From Jacaranda mimosifolia (Eukaryota > Streptophyta > Magnoliopsida > Lamiales > Bignoniaceae), in NCBI GenBank assembly GCA_018894105.1, contig CM032131.1, positions 17,837,578 through 17,901,577 of the forward strand: a stretch of 64,000 bases of DNA, in the 5' to 3' direction. A program made the translations under genes and the position numbers. Below are positions 22,125 to 33,040 of the stretch, piece by piece. Every line of letters begins with the position of its first letter. The stretch's first letter is position 1. Under the pieces are notes generated by a model. That model ran no database searches. It saw only the letters and a list, made by a program, of their open reading frames with translations, and was not told the origin of the DNA.

Positions 22125-22761
22125 TAAGGGTGTAAACTAGTCAAGTCAAGCCTGAATCTAGTAGGCTCAAGCTCGGCTCATCTATTAATTCCCGAGCTCG
22201 AGCCTAAACAACCAAGGTCAAGCTTGGCTCGTTGTAATAGACGAAGGCTCGGTGAGCATTATCGAGTTTGACTTGATAAAGCTCGTCATAGAGAAGTAGA
22301 ACAACTTGATTCATATAAGTTTGGATAAGCTCGAGCTCGTATAGGTTTGGATTAACTCAAACTCATTTAGACTCACAAAAAAAATCTATAATCATAAATT
22401 TTTTAAATAATTTTGTTATATATTTTCCTAAAAATAAAAAATTGAATTATTATTTACTTATCTTTATATATATTTTATTATATGGGCCTAGATTATAATT
22501 ATATATGTGTATATATATAAATATATATAATAAAAAAGCTCATTTAGACTCACAAGCTTTTTGAGTTGAATATTATTAAGTTCAGCTCGGCTCGGCTTAA
22601 CTGGTTTGACTGATGAGCTCGAGCTCGAGCTTGGCTTAGCTCGTTTGACTAAAGATCTTGAGCTTGGCTCAGCTCAGGCTCGAAAAGATCGAGCCGAATA
22701 CGAGCTTTCATCGAGCCGAGCCCGAATCATTTATGAATCGTCTCATCTCATTTACCCCCTA
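22125..22761. mobile_element. Non-autonomous hAT element with GAGCTCGAGC motifs
   Basis: The 637-bp element has ends TAAGGGTGTAAAC and the reverse complement of TAGGGGGTAAATG. It is flanked by GTTTGAGC (22117-22124) and GTTTGACC (22762-22769), an 8-bp duplication with one mismatch. Subterminal regions are dense in GCTCGAGC / GGCTCGGCT words, and the middle is AT-rich. No coding region. Confidence 0.85.
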
Positions 22762-22831
22762 GTTTGACCATAGAACATTCTTATTGTTGATGGGGTATTA
22801 CATTTTTTGAAAACATTTGATTAGTTTTTGA

Positions 22832-23470
22832 CATGGGTGTTCAAATCCAATCCAATCCCCCCTCCCCCAAAAAAATCGATGAATCGATCCAAAAAATCAA
22901 AAACCAATCAAAACCAAACTTATTTGGATTGAATTGGATTTATTTTCTAAAAATCGATCGGATTGGATTAGTTTTTGATTTTAATCTAAAAAATCGATCC
23001 AATCCAAACTAAATCGAAATTTTTATACTAATAATAAAAAAAATATATATCTTAATTGTAAAATACGCAAATAAATTAAAATAAACTAAACTTAGGATTT
23101 TTTTTAACTTTCAAAAATTAAATACATAGGAATAGTTATTGTGGACTTATAAGTTTATAGTTGCGTGTTCTTACATAATTTAACTTAATTCCAAAAGATT
23201 AGTGTGATATGATAGCTAAATGAAATTTATAAATCGATTGATTAAATTAGTTTAATTATCAATAGTAATTGGTCAAATATTTCAATTACAAATTTAAATT
23301 AAAAAATTTAATTAACCAATCCAATCCAAACAAATTTAAAATAGATTGGATCGGATCGAATTTACAATAAAAATCTAACCGATCTAAATCGATCCAATAT
23401 ACATTATATAGTTTGGATCGGTTTACTTTTTGTTCCAAAATCGATCCAAATCAAACTGCGAACACCCCTA
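22832..23470. mobile_element. Non-autonomous hAT element with ATCGATCC motifs
   Basis: The 639-bp element is flanked by an exact 8-bp duplication GTTTTTGA (22824-22831 and 23471-23478). The ends CATGGGTGTTC and, inverted, TAGGGGTGTTC match at 9 of 11 bases. Subterminal zones repeat AAATCGATCCAATCC and its complement. Non-coding. Confidence 0.88.
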
Positions 23471-23478
23471 GTTTTTGA

Positions 23479-24299
23479 GTTTCTAGCAGAATGAATGAAT
23501 GTTCTTGTAATAACATGTTATGTTGAGGGCACTGCATTTTCATCTCATAGATTAGGTAGAGAGACTTGGTTCTAATTATAGACACTTGGGACAATTGGAG
23601 TGCATCTATTCATGGATACAGCATAGGCAACTTTACTGCACCGCCGTACTTGGCACCAAAGAAATTAATTGTAGATTTTGACTTAATTGAATCATGTATG
23701 GATCATCAGATGCCCAAGTATCTTCCAACCATATGATACAAATAGAAGAACAAACCATTGCGTCAAGTTCTAAAATTTAATTAAATTGGTACTATATAAT
23801 AAAAATTATTAAGCATTTTTATGTTATGCATTGTGATTTATGCATGTTGTTAGCTATCCTACTACTAGATCATCATGAATCACATTATTTCGAAAGAGGC
23901 ATTCATGGAGATAATTAAGAATCTCAATTTTTGGTCGATCATTTTCTATACTCGTACGGTATGTTGAAATTACGAGTACGTTGAGCCAAAGATCTTGTAT
24001 AATTATTCATTGCTCAACTATGGTTCTGTTTTGATCAATCTTGTATAATTAATTTCTGCTTCTTCATGATGGACGGTTAATTATTGTGTGTGTATATGTA
24101 TGTTTGTGTGTACATGTATATATTCTGAATTAAGGCTGAATATTTATTTCCAACCAATTTGAGATAATAATGCTTTTAATCACTAGATCTTTGTTTCCTT
24201 TTAGATTTGTTGTGGGGTATTGGCATGGATTTGAATACCAAAATCTGTATTTTTATATGGATTTATGTATTTTTGCTCTAAAGGATTGTTTGCATTTTT
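23479..24299. other. Intergenic sequence upstream of the Harbinger remnant
   Basis: No supported gene or repeat end; AT-rich with short TATGTGTG-type runs near 24085-24120. Confidence 0.45.
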
Positions 24300-25635
24300 T
24301 TGCTTTATCGTGCTTACCTTATACATTATGGGAATACGAGGGGTATGCGAAATCGAATGCTTAGGAGGTGGAGCGTCATTTCTAAGATACCGGATCTACT
24401 ACTAAAACATTTGAGAGAGATTGTAGAAATAAATGATCAAGCATGTTTGGATAACTTGCGTATGGATAGAAATGCATTTTGGAGGCTTTGTTATTTGATG
24501 GAGTATGTAAGGGGCTTCAACACGAAAAATTTGTAGGAATTCCTGAAGAACTAGCCACTTTTTTGTCCATATTAGCATATCATAAGAAAAATATGATCAT
24601 GAAACATGATTTTAAAAGATCCACTCATATAGTTACTAAGTATTTCCAACAATATGTTAAATTAGTTATAAAAATTAGTTCATTGCTCCTTGTCGAACCT
24701 CAACCTGTCGATGCTGATTGTACTAACGAAACACGGAGATGCTTTAAGGTATGTTTAAATCTATGAATGATTAAATTGTAGAATATAATTTCTAGAACTG
24801 TTATTTACATGAAATTGTCATTTTCATTTTGTAGGGTTGTCTTGGTGCCCTTTATGGCACCTTCATATTGGTGCGTGTACCAGCTAGTAAACAAACACAG
24901 TACAGGTCTAGGAAGGGTGATATAGCAGTGAATGTTCTTGGTATCTACAACTGCAAAATGAATTTCATTATGTACTTGTTGGATGGGTGGGCTCTACTGC
25001 AGATAGTAGGGTATTATACATAGCTGTTAACAAACTTAATGGATTGAAAGTACCAGTTGGTATACTATATTATTCGCTATGTACTCATATGTTTCTATGT
25101 TGTTGTTTTATGGACTTCGATAATATCTAACCTCATTCATACTTTGAAGGAAATTACTACCTATGTAATGCCAACTACTCCAATTGTGAAGGATTTTTTA
25201 TCCTCTATCGTGGCATCAGATACCATTTCGATGATTGGAGCGATGGAGCTCTAGCACCACAAGACCCCCGCGAATATTTTAGCATGAAGCATGTTAGGGT
25301 ACGAAACATTATTGAAAGGGCTTTCGGACTTTTGAAGGGGCGAAAGGCTATCCTAAGGAGCACCACCTACTATTCAATCAAGACCCAAAACATGATAATA
25401 TTGACGTGTGAACTTCTACACAATTACATTCGCAGACATATACCTATTAACCCTTTGGAGGATAGTTTTGGGGGGTATGGAAGGGAGTGAACAAATGGAT
25501 GTTGATCATATTGAAACAATCGAGAACTCATCCGAGTGGAGTAATTGGCGTGATCACCTGGCTGCCAATATGTACCAATCATGGAGGGGGTGCTCACTCG
25601 ATATCTTAGTATGCTACGCTAGTCTATTAGAATAA
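24300..25635 (+). pseudogene. PIF/Harbinger transposase pseudogene
   Basis: Pieces in three frames follow the order of plant Harbinger transposases. The N-terminal helical part has LRMDRNAFWRLCYLMEYV (about 24453-24510). After a frameshift near 24530 come ATFLSILAYHKKN and LLVEPQPV. A GT-AG intron (about 24749-24833) leads to GCLGALYGT, YRSRKGDIAVNVLG and, after another shift, GWVGSTADSRVL and NGLKVPV. A second intron (about 25061-25148) leads to YYLCNANYSNCEGF, YHFDDW and NIIERAFGLLKGRKAILRS. In this family the DDE triad sits in AL-D-GT, H/A-D-SRVL and V/I-E-R. Here the first aspartate is tyrosine (24853-24855), the second (25002-25004) and the glutamate (25314-25316) remain. The enzyme would cut and paste the element into TTA/TAA sites; this copy cannot. 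Confidence 0.88.
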
Positions 25636-25994
25636 ACAAGTAGGAAATGCGGACAACTTCAGTAATGGAATAACTGTACTAACATATAGAATGCTTGAAT
25701 AAGAATATGTGTTTCTGAATAGATGTTTGAAACTATGTTGTTTATGTGATGTTTCATGTGCGTACTATTAGTTTGAATTGCTTGGTTTTCAATTTTTTTG
25801 TTAAGCATTTGTTTGTCTTAATCTATATGTGCAGTTATGACCTACATATGCACGTACGTCTAAGTTAATTTATGATAAATGATAAGTTTAATTTGTTTGT
25901 TAGTTATAGATTAAATTAATATCTTTGTGTTAGTTGATATTTAAATGGGTTTGTTAATGACACGTTGTGGCGTAACCTGGGTGCTCTTCTCACA

Positions 25995-26660
25995 GCATGG
26001 AAAGGTCAAGTGAAGCATCAGCTGCCCATGGCATTTTTGGACCCATTAGGAGGAGGAGGCCTTGATACATTCATTGAAGAACTTGTGTGCAGGTGGTTGG
26101 TATTGTGATGACTCTTTTAAAGGCGGTTACATGGTAAGGTTGTAGTTAATGCTGTCCCAGAATTCCTTGGTAGTGGCATCTTTGTGAAACATATCAAATG
26201 AAACCTTCAAGTGTGGAAAAACATACTCAACTCTAAGAGGCATACTTGGTTGTAGTAGAGGTGGAAATGCAACTATGGACCTTACAATGCACATGATTAT
26301 CGTGGAGTTGCAAGTAGTTTGGGCTGAATACATTCAAGTATAGATTTTAGTTTTTTTTCCTTTTGTAATGCATTCTTGTGCTAATATTATGTGAACAAAG
26401 CATGCTTATATCCACAAACATAATTGTGTAGGTGAATCCTGATGCAACAAAGCTTAGAGGGAGCTGTACCCTAAGGAGTATTATTGAAAAGCTACTCCAA
26501 CCGCTAGTACAACGCCCTACTTGGACTCCTCATTGAGAACATCTTTGTTTGAGGTTCTACAAGGCATTCTAGATCTAACTTTGGATGAACAGATCAAGGC
26601 TACGTATTATCTGGTGCACAATAAAGTAGATATGGATTCATTCTGGGGATGAACAAGAAG
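25995..26660 (+). pseudogene. Myb/SANT-like protein remnant beside the Harbinger transposase
   Basis: Broken plus-strand frames resemble the Myb/SANT-like DNA-binding protein that PIF/Harbinger elements encode as a second ORF. SFKGGYMV (about 26117) corresponds to the family's NGFK.GY step. LQVVWAEYIQ (about 26300-26335), followed by an apparent intron and VNPDATKLRG (from 26432), matches the VWD.Y...HPDA..R signature. LFEVLQGILDLTLDEQIKA and YYLVHNKVDMDSFWG near 26547-26650 match the usual C-terminal helices. Several stops and shifts interrupt it. In active elements this protein binds the termini and brings the transposase to DNA. Its position 360 bp after the transposase on the same strand suggests one element. 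Confidence 0.62.
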
Positions 26661-27285
26661 GCTCGGGCTTGTTTTGTGCATTTGCTATTATCTGGTACTC
26701 TGTGCTCCCTTCCGCACTCTCATTGGCCTACATTAGCATCATTTGATCATTTTAAATTGCTTTGTAACCTATTAGGATGATGTTGATAGTATTTCGTACT
26801 TTGTTTATTTGTAATGGTTTATGGTACTACGCAAAACCTTAGATGATGTCATGTTGATGCTTTTTCAGACTATATATATGCTTCTATTGGATATGGCATT
26901 TGATCATGCAATTGATGTTTAATTATGTTGTGATGCCTGCTTTATTCTGATTAATTTGTTATAGTTGTAATTTCTGTGATAACAACTTTTAAGTTTCCCT
27001 AAGTAAGTGGCTGTGAGGTGTTGGGCAAATTGGCATGTTGTTCTTGCTGTTTTCATTTCCTATCAGAGGCTTGATATGGGTCTGTTAAGGGACATAATCT
27101 CTCTTTGTCTCTATTTTGGAATTAATTTGTTCTTCTTTTGATGTTCAATATTCAACTTTCTCTCATATGTGTATTTGATCTTGGTCCTTTGCGTTAAGAA
27201 GGACGACAAAATTACATTGAAGGCATAATACCATAACGGAACATTAATAAAAATCTGCAATTTATCTCCAGAAATTATCTAACCT
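26661..27285. other. Intergenic sequence
   Basis: About 620 bp downstream of the Myb/SANT remnant. No coding or repeat boundary was recognised; the right end of the Harbinger element may be hidden here. Confidence 0.4.
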
Positions 27286-27293
27286 CTGGGCCC

Positions 27294-28263
27294 CAATATT
27301 TTCAAAATCGAACCGAACTGTGAACAGATGAGGCTACTGGTTACTGGTTCAACCGGTTCGACCACTGATTGAACAGCATGAGCTATAATGACGTAATAGT
27401 TATATTTAATTTTATAAATATATATAATATTTTAATATTACCAAAAAATAAAACTTTCAATTGATATAGAAAGAATATTATTTAAAAAAAATTCAATTTA
27501 CTTATTTTTAAGTACGTTTTTTAGAAAATAGTACTACTTAACAATTAGTCAACTATAAATAAATAAAAAATAATATTTCACATTAATTTAAGTAATCATG
27601 TGTATCATGCTTCAACTTCAAGTAAAAATAAATTCTTCTACGGTAAATATTCAACATATTTAAAGAGAGATTAAATAAAATAAAACAACAAATTAAACAT
27701 TAGCATTCACATATAACTACCACTTCATTAAATTTCAAGAAAATAAATTCATGTTTTAAAAAATTACATGTCCAAAATCTTTAATCATCATCTTGAACTC
27801 ATATCTTTTCTTTTTTACTTTTTTTTAAAAAAATTAAAATTTAAAAGTTTCAAAAAGAAAAGAAAAGAGTGAACCTGTTGAACCGGTCCGATTTTAATGT
27901 GTATCATGCTTCAACTCCAAGTAAAAATAAATTATTCTACAGTAAATATTCAACATATTTTAAGAGATATTAAATAAAATAAAATAACAAATTAAACATA
28001 AGCATTCACATATAACTACCACTTCATTAAATTTCAAGAAAATAAATTCATGTTTTAAAAAATTACATGTCTAAAATATTTAATCATCATCTTCAACTCA
28101 TCTCTTTTCTTTTTTACTTTTTTTTTTAAATTAAAATTTAAAATTTTAAAAAAAAGAGTGAACCAATTGAATCGGTTTTCAACCGGTTTTGAGCACCATC
28201 GGTTTTGAGGATTCAACCGGACCGGACTGGCCTCCGGTCACCGGTCCGATTTTCAAAACATTG
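27294..28263. mobile_element. Non-autonomous hAT element with an internal 299-bp duplication
   Basis: Flanked by an exact 8-bp duplication CTGGGCCC (27286-27293 and 28264-28271). The ends CAATATTTTCAAAATCG and, inverted, CAATGTTTTGAAAATCG differ at two positions. Subterminal zones carry AACCGGTT and CCGGTCCG words. The interior is AT-rich and non-coding. Confidence 0.9.
27600..28145. repeat. Direct duplication inside the hAT element
   Basis: A block of about 247 bp starting GTGTATCATGCTTCAACT at 27600 recurs at 27899 with only about a dozen differences, a period of 299 bp. The copies are far more alike than most repeats in the window, so this duplication is relatively recent. Confidence 0.9.
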
Positions 28264-28271
28264 CTGGGCCC

Positions 28272-28902
28272 AGATCTCTCTTTTATTTTTTATTTACCTT
28301 TTTCCTGTACATAAAAACACAGTATATATCCTTAGTGTTTACAAAATGTTATTTAGGTTCAGTTGAGTTCATGGTCATTTGAGTTTAGTTGAGTTTATAG
28401 TCAATATTAGTTTAATGCAATTTTGGGCTTGTTTTAAATCAGCTCAACACTCATAAACAATCTCAATTATTTATATATACTGGTCATATCCATTGAGACA
28501 TATGTCATTTACTTCAATCTCACTTTGGTTATGACCTTTTTCACCATTTATATATCTAAGTTTCTAAGTCAATTATTCCACTTTATTTTTAGATTAGAAA
28601 CATATGGTTGAATCCAATCTCAATCTTGACCACAAACTCAATTAAATCTAAATATAAAGAGCAAATTAACTTGTCTTAAAAAATAAATTGTAATACTTTT
28701 CTATGAAGAATGGGTCATTAAGTCAATTGGCAAACCAAGAAAGAAAATTTGGAGCTAGATAATAATTGGAGTGCAGATATCACTAGGAGTTCTTTAGTAT
28801 TTTCTTTATGTTATTGAAATGAGAAGTTTATTTTAGCTCAATTTCAAGTTCAAGTTTAGACCATGCAACAAACTATTCTGCAAAGTATGGCAGATAATTA
28901 TT
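28272..28902. other. AT-rich intergenic sequence
   Basis: No supported feature in about 630 bp. Confidence 0.45.
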
Positions 28903-29047
28903 CACTACCAAAAATTAAGCTATTAGCCACGATCAATTCGTAGTTAATGCTACAATTTTGAGTTTTAATTATAAAATTGACCTAACAAATTTAAACTAGA
29001 TGCTCTTGTAATTAACTTTGATTACAACCAATCCGTAGTTGATGATT

Positions 29048-29082
<35 letters not shown>

Positions 29083-29230
29083 TAACTTTTCTGTGAATAA
29101 TACATAACTAATCTATTGCGCTTCTGATGAACAAGATGATAGATTGATGGTTAATAAATTTTATTGCTTATTATTTAAAAAAATTATATTTACTACATAA
29201 ATTTATAACAATAATTTGTAGCGAGTGTTC
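28903..29230. mobile_element. Possible CACTA-type element end
   Basis: CACTACCAAAAATTAAGCTA followed by TTAGCCACGATCAATTCG resembles the CACTACAARAAAA...TTAGCGACG start of plant CACTA elements. A related motif (GATTACAACCAATCCGTAGTTGATG-like, near 29019) recurs subterminally. A right end such as TTTGTAGCGAGTG (29214-29226) is only a weak match and no 3-bp duplication was seen. Confidence 0.35.
29052..29080. repeat. TG dinucleotide microsatellite
   Basis: About 14 uninterrupted TG units. Confidence 0.95.
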
Positions 29231-29356
29231 AAAGCAATTTTTTCATAATGAATATCTAATGCCTTTAACTAAAATACAAGAAAGTATGATTACGTTGGGA
29301 TACCTCAAATTAACTAAGGCATAATACTAGATCTTACTATTTGCAGAAGTTCTAAC

Positions 29357-29957
29357 TAAGCATGGAAATAGGCTAGGCTTTAGCTTAAATAGACTAGACC
29401 TATTATGCAAATGAAGAGCTTGAGCTTAGCCTATTATCTATGATACGCTTTGTTTTAAGGTTATGCCTAGTCTTTTTAATAAATTTAAAAGCCTTAGCCT
29501 AAACTAAAAACCTACCTAAAAGCGTATTTTCTACTAAGATTTCAATTAAGTTTAAATATCACATAAATCTAAATGTTTAATATGCTCGAACTTATAATAG
29601 ACTTGATAAATAACAAATGCATAATTATGAAAATTCAAATCTAATTATAGAATATTATCATTTCAACAAAAAACAATACTAAACAATATAACAAATTCCA
29701 TAAATGACTAATTAAAGAAAGCAAATACAATTAGCCATTTAATATTATTATTGTACTTCTTATGTGAAGAATGATAAACAGACCAGCTTGTTAGGCTTTG
29801 CAAGCTTTTAGAAGAGCCTAAGTCTATCCTATTTAGTTAAAAGACTACATTTTAAGCCTTAACCTGTCATTTTTATTAAATAGGCTAGGCCGAGGAAGGC
29901 CATAAGTAAATTAGGCCATAGGCCCCTGACGAGTAGGTTGGCCTATTCCCATCCCTA
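29357..29957. mobile_element. Non-autonomous hAT element with TAGGCCTA-like motifs
   Basis: The 601-bp element has ends TAAGCATGGAAATAGGC and, inverted, TAGGGATGGGAATAGGC. It is flanked by GTTCTAAC (29349-29356) and ATTCTAAC (29958-29965), matching at 7 of 8 positions. AGGCTAGGC and GCCTTAGCC words crowd both ends. Non-coding. Confidence 0.85.
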
Positions 29958-29965
29958 ATTCTAAC

Positions 29966-30835
29966 CTTGATTTCTCAATTACTATTCATATTTTCTGCAA
30001 AGGACATTTCTAAAATAGTGCTCTATTTCTTTAAATTCATTTCATCATTATTTCATTTTTAAGTTGGGAATTGTAAGAATCACTTAATTATTTAAACAAT
30101 CATTGCCATACATCATATATAGTTTTAGATTAAATGTTGTTTTCATGTTATTCAAAATATGTGGATATTTTGATGGTTCTATTTCAAAGCTTTGAGAGGA
30201 TATTTTGGGATTTAGACAAGAATTATGTGCAATAGATTGAAAGTATGTTTTAGCCTTGATAGTCAAACCAAATTTAACATTTTGTACAAATTTAAGACTT
30301 TCAGTTGAAATTTAATATCAAAATTACTGAGAGAGTGAACATAACGTAAGCACTCATTTAGTTTTTCATAACATTAATTTATATTATTGTAATAACATAA
30401 AAAAAACTTATGAGATAAGATTTCAAATATGATTCTAAAAATTGAAAAAATTCCATTATAAGGATTTCTTTTATTACAATTGGCATTTTTATTCACTATT
30501 TCATTTTTCCTGTCATTCTTCAAAATTAAATTTAATTGGAAAACTCATCTATACTTATATTAAGATTTAAAATTTCATCTCACCCTTCTTGAAATTATTA
30601 TTGGCAAGGTAATTTTTGCGTATAGACGTCAATAAAAAACAACATTTTCCGCAATATAAACAACAACATAGAATTATGAGATTAGAACTAGTAGAACGTA
30701 CATAGAGGTACTTGAAACGTGCATACAGACTGAATCACATACAAAAAAAAAGTACATACTACCCTTCATCAGAGGATAATGAAAAATATTAAAAGACGCA
30801 GCAATGGAAACATGTTAAGATATTAAAATGGACTA
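29966..30835. other. AT-rich intergenic sequence
   Basis: No gene or repeat end supported; the 60-codon minus-strand frame at 30084-30266 looks like chance. Confidence 0.45.
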
Positions 30836-31720
30836 AGAAGCCTCATTTTTTTCCGCGAACCTTTGGAGTGCTGGTGGAACTCGCATGAGAGCTTGTTGGA
30901 CCTCCACTTGGGGAGGGTTGCAAAAGACTGAACATTTTTCGATCATCCTACTCTATCCACAAACTATCGTACATAGTAGAGAAGGGGTTGCCCCATGGAG
31001 TTGAAAATGGAATTTGATTCGTGAACTTCATTGAATCCTGACTTTTAGCATCATGGTCATAGGCTTGGCTAAATTACTCTAGAATGATGAATCCAAAGCT
31101 TGGCTTATGGGTTGTGCATGGGAAGCTACCATGACAATGGCATTGTTTACCATAATTTCAACTAGGTTAGACACACTATTGTCCGAAATTTGAATAATGT
31201 CTAACTCTAGAAAGAGGTTTATCAGCTTGGAAGGGCTAAATATATCACAAAGCTATGACCACTGAGATTCTCCTTTGATCATGTATGCCTCCGATAGTGG
31301 AAAATTCTGCAAAACCAATAGTTAATTAGAACACCAAAAAATGATAAAATCCCAATAATTAATTATTTATGAAAATTAAATTAAATATTCCCATGGTAAT
31401 GTAGTCCCATATATATGCTTTAGTTGCCATGAAATTGTTTTCCTCAACATAGTTAACTGGGTCTAAAGAGATCAAAAATCCAAACAAGGTATGTTCTGCT
31501 GCAAATACTTGAAATGCGTGCTTGCATCCTTATAAGTCAAGTTGGTCCCAAACTTAATATTCACCGAGTGTATGCAGGAACAAATGACAGCTACATCAGA
31601 GCGGCTGGGAGATCTTCCATCCAAATGAGCATACTCTACCAATCGGGAGATGAACTCCTTGTCAATTTCCTCCACTCATGGGACCACGTAAAATATTTGT
31701 TCTTGAGTCCAGGGAATTTG
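30836..31720 (-). pseudogene. Second Myb/SANT-like gene remnant
   Basis: On the minus strand the coding order is IPWTQEQIFYVV, a stop, then EEIDKEFISRLVEYAHLDGR, INIKFGTNLTYKDASTHFKYL-like residues (31500-31560), a frameshift, and ISLDPVNYVEENNFMATKAYIW. This follows the Myb/SANT-like domain pattern of WT......F...L......G, KFG..Y....L...Y..L and a D..VW-type acidic patch. After an intron-like AT-rich gap a second segment reads PLSEAYMIKGESQW and LCDIFSPSKL (about 31230-31300), typical of the region after the domain. A serine-rich tail with SGGPTSSHASSTSTP lies near 30880. The stops mean it is not functional as it stands. It may come from a PIF/Harbinger element or a related host gene. Confidence 0.6.
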
Positions 31721-31822
31721 TGGAGCCATGTGTATATGAGCTTTGAATTTTATTTTGGAGAGGTGTATATGAGAGAAATAATTCACTTACAATGCTTCTT
31801 TCCTTATTACCTTGTTAGCTAA

Positions 31823-32833
31823 TACTCAACTTATGTATGCAAACTTTCACAAACACACCCGTGATTGGAGGTGACACTACCCACATGAATTCATTGATAT
31901 ATCATTTTAGCTTAAACATTATGTAGATAAAGTGATGAATTAAGCCTGGTGAAGACAGGCGTAATTTGTTCTAAAATATGCTACCAAGATACGGTCATTG
32001 CATTATGGAGAATCTTGAAAAGAAAACATATTTCACATAAAAATTTCTGCATAGGAACAGAAGAATCTTTAGACTACTGGAAGGAAACACTTTCTGTCTC
32101 TATCGGATGGTGTGGCATCCACTAAATCATTGCATGATACTGTTTGTCATTGGTGTCAAATTGCTTGAGGGTGTTTGGTAATTGTTTCTATTGATTCATT
32201 ATTTGCTAGCCTCATGATAAAACGTGGCTATTTACATTTCCTTTCATTTGATTACAATTTATGGATATTACTGTGAGGTTTTTACTAGTTTTCATCAAGT
32301 ACCATAGTTGATTTAACATTAATATTAAATGTTATCTTAAAATATTTTCTATTAGATTCAAGTTTTGCTGCATAACAATCTATAGTCCCAGTTTTAACAT
32401 CATGATAAATCTTTCATTTTTAATACATGGGCGAGCATATAAAATGATACAAAAACTAAATACTGCAAGAGCGCCAATTCATTTGATTTATGTATACGAC
32501 AAACAATGAACACAAGCTAATACAAATTAATTGTATAAGTTACAAACACTAATATTTTATATAATGCATTACAAGCATCAAAAAGAAAATAGCAATAAGA
32601 TTTTTAAGGGAAGCATAAGCTAATAGCACACTACATAAAAGGATCAATGTATGTATTCACTTGGTTAACAATTCGCTTAACATGCCTATTTACAAGATAA
32701 CCTATGCACACTAACTGTATTAATTAGAACACAAGCTTTTTTGATCGCCAAACTCATTAATAGCTAAACAAACACTGCAATGACAACACACTCACATCCA
32801 ACGCAATCACCTAATAATAGTGCATATTTCATA
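31823..32833. other. Intergenic sequence
   Basis: About 1 kb with no recognisable domain, repeat end or tandem structure. Confidence 0.4.
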
Positions 32834-33034
32834 TTAGGAGGGGGAATTAAAAGTACTAGTTTGTATAGTACAACGGGTATGCATTGAAGGAGTTGTATTC
32901 AAACTTTCACTATGCTCTGCATCGTCCAAACAACTACTTTTGGGGGACTTGGTGCCCTTATAAGCTGATGGAAAATGAACACAACCGCCCGAACTGAAAG
33001 GCCCTAAATTTGATTTGTATGAATTATGCTCCAC
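32834..33034 (-). pseudogene. Serine-rich coding fragment left of the MULE insertion
   Basis: An open minus-strand stretch rich in serine, with GPFSSGGCVHFPSAYKGTKS and DDAEHSESL. Low-complexity linkers of this type occur in Myb/SANT-like proteins. Deleting the MULE at 33041-34342 brings it next to the coding stretch at 34343-34515, so both may be parts of one former minus-strand gene. No domain is recognised in this piece. Confidence 0.4.
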
Positions 33035-33040
33035 ATATTA

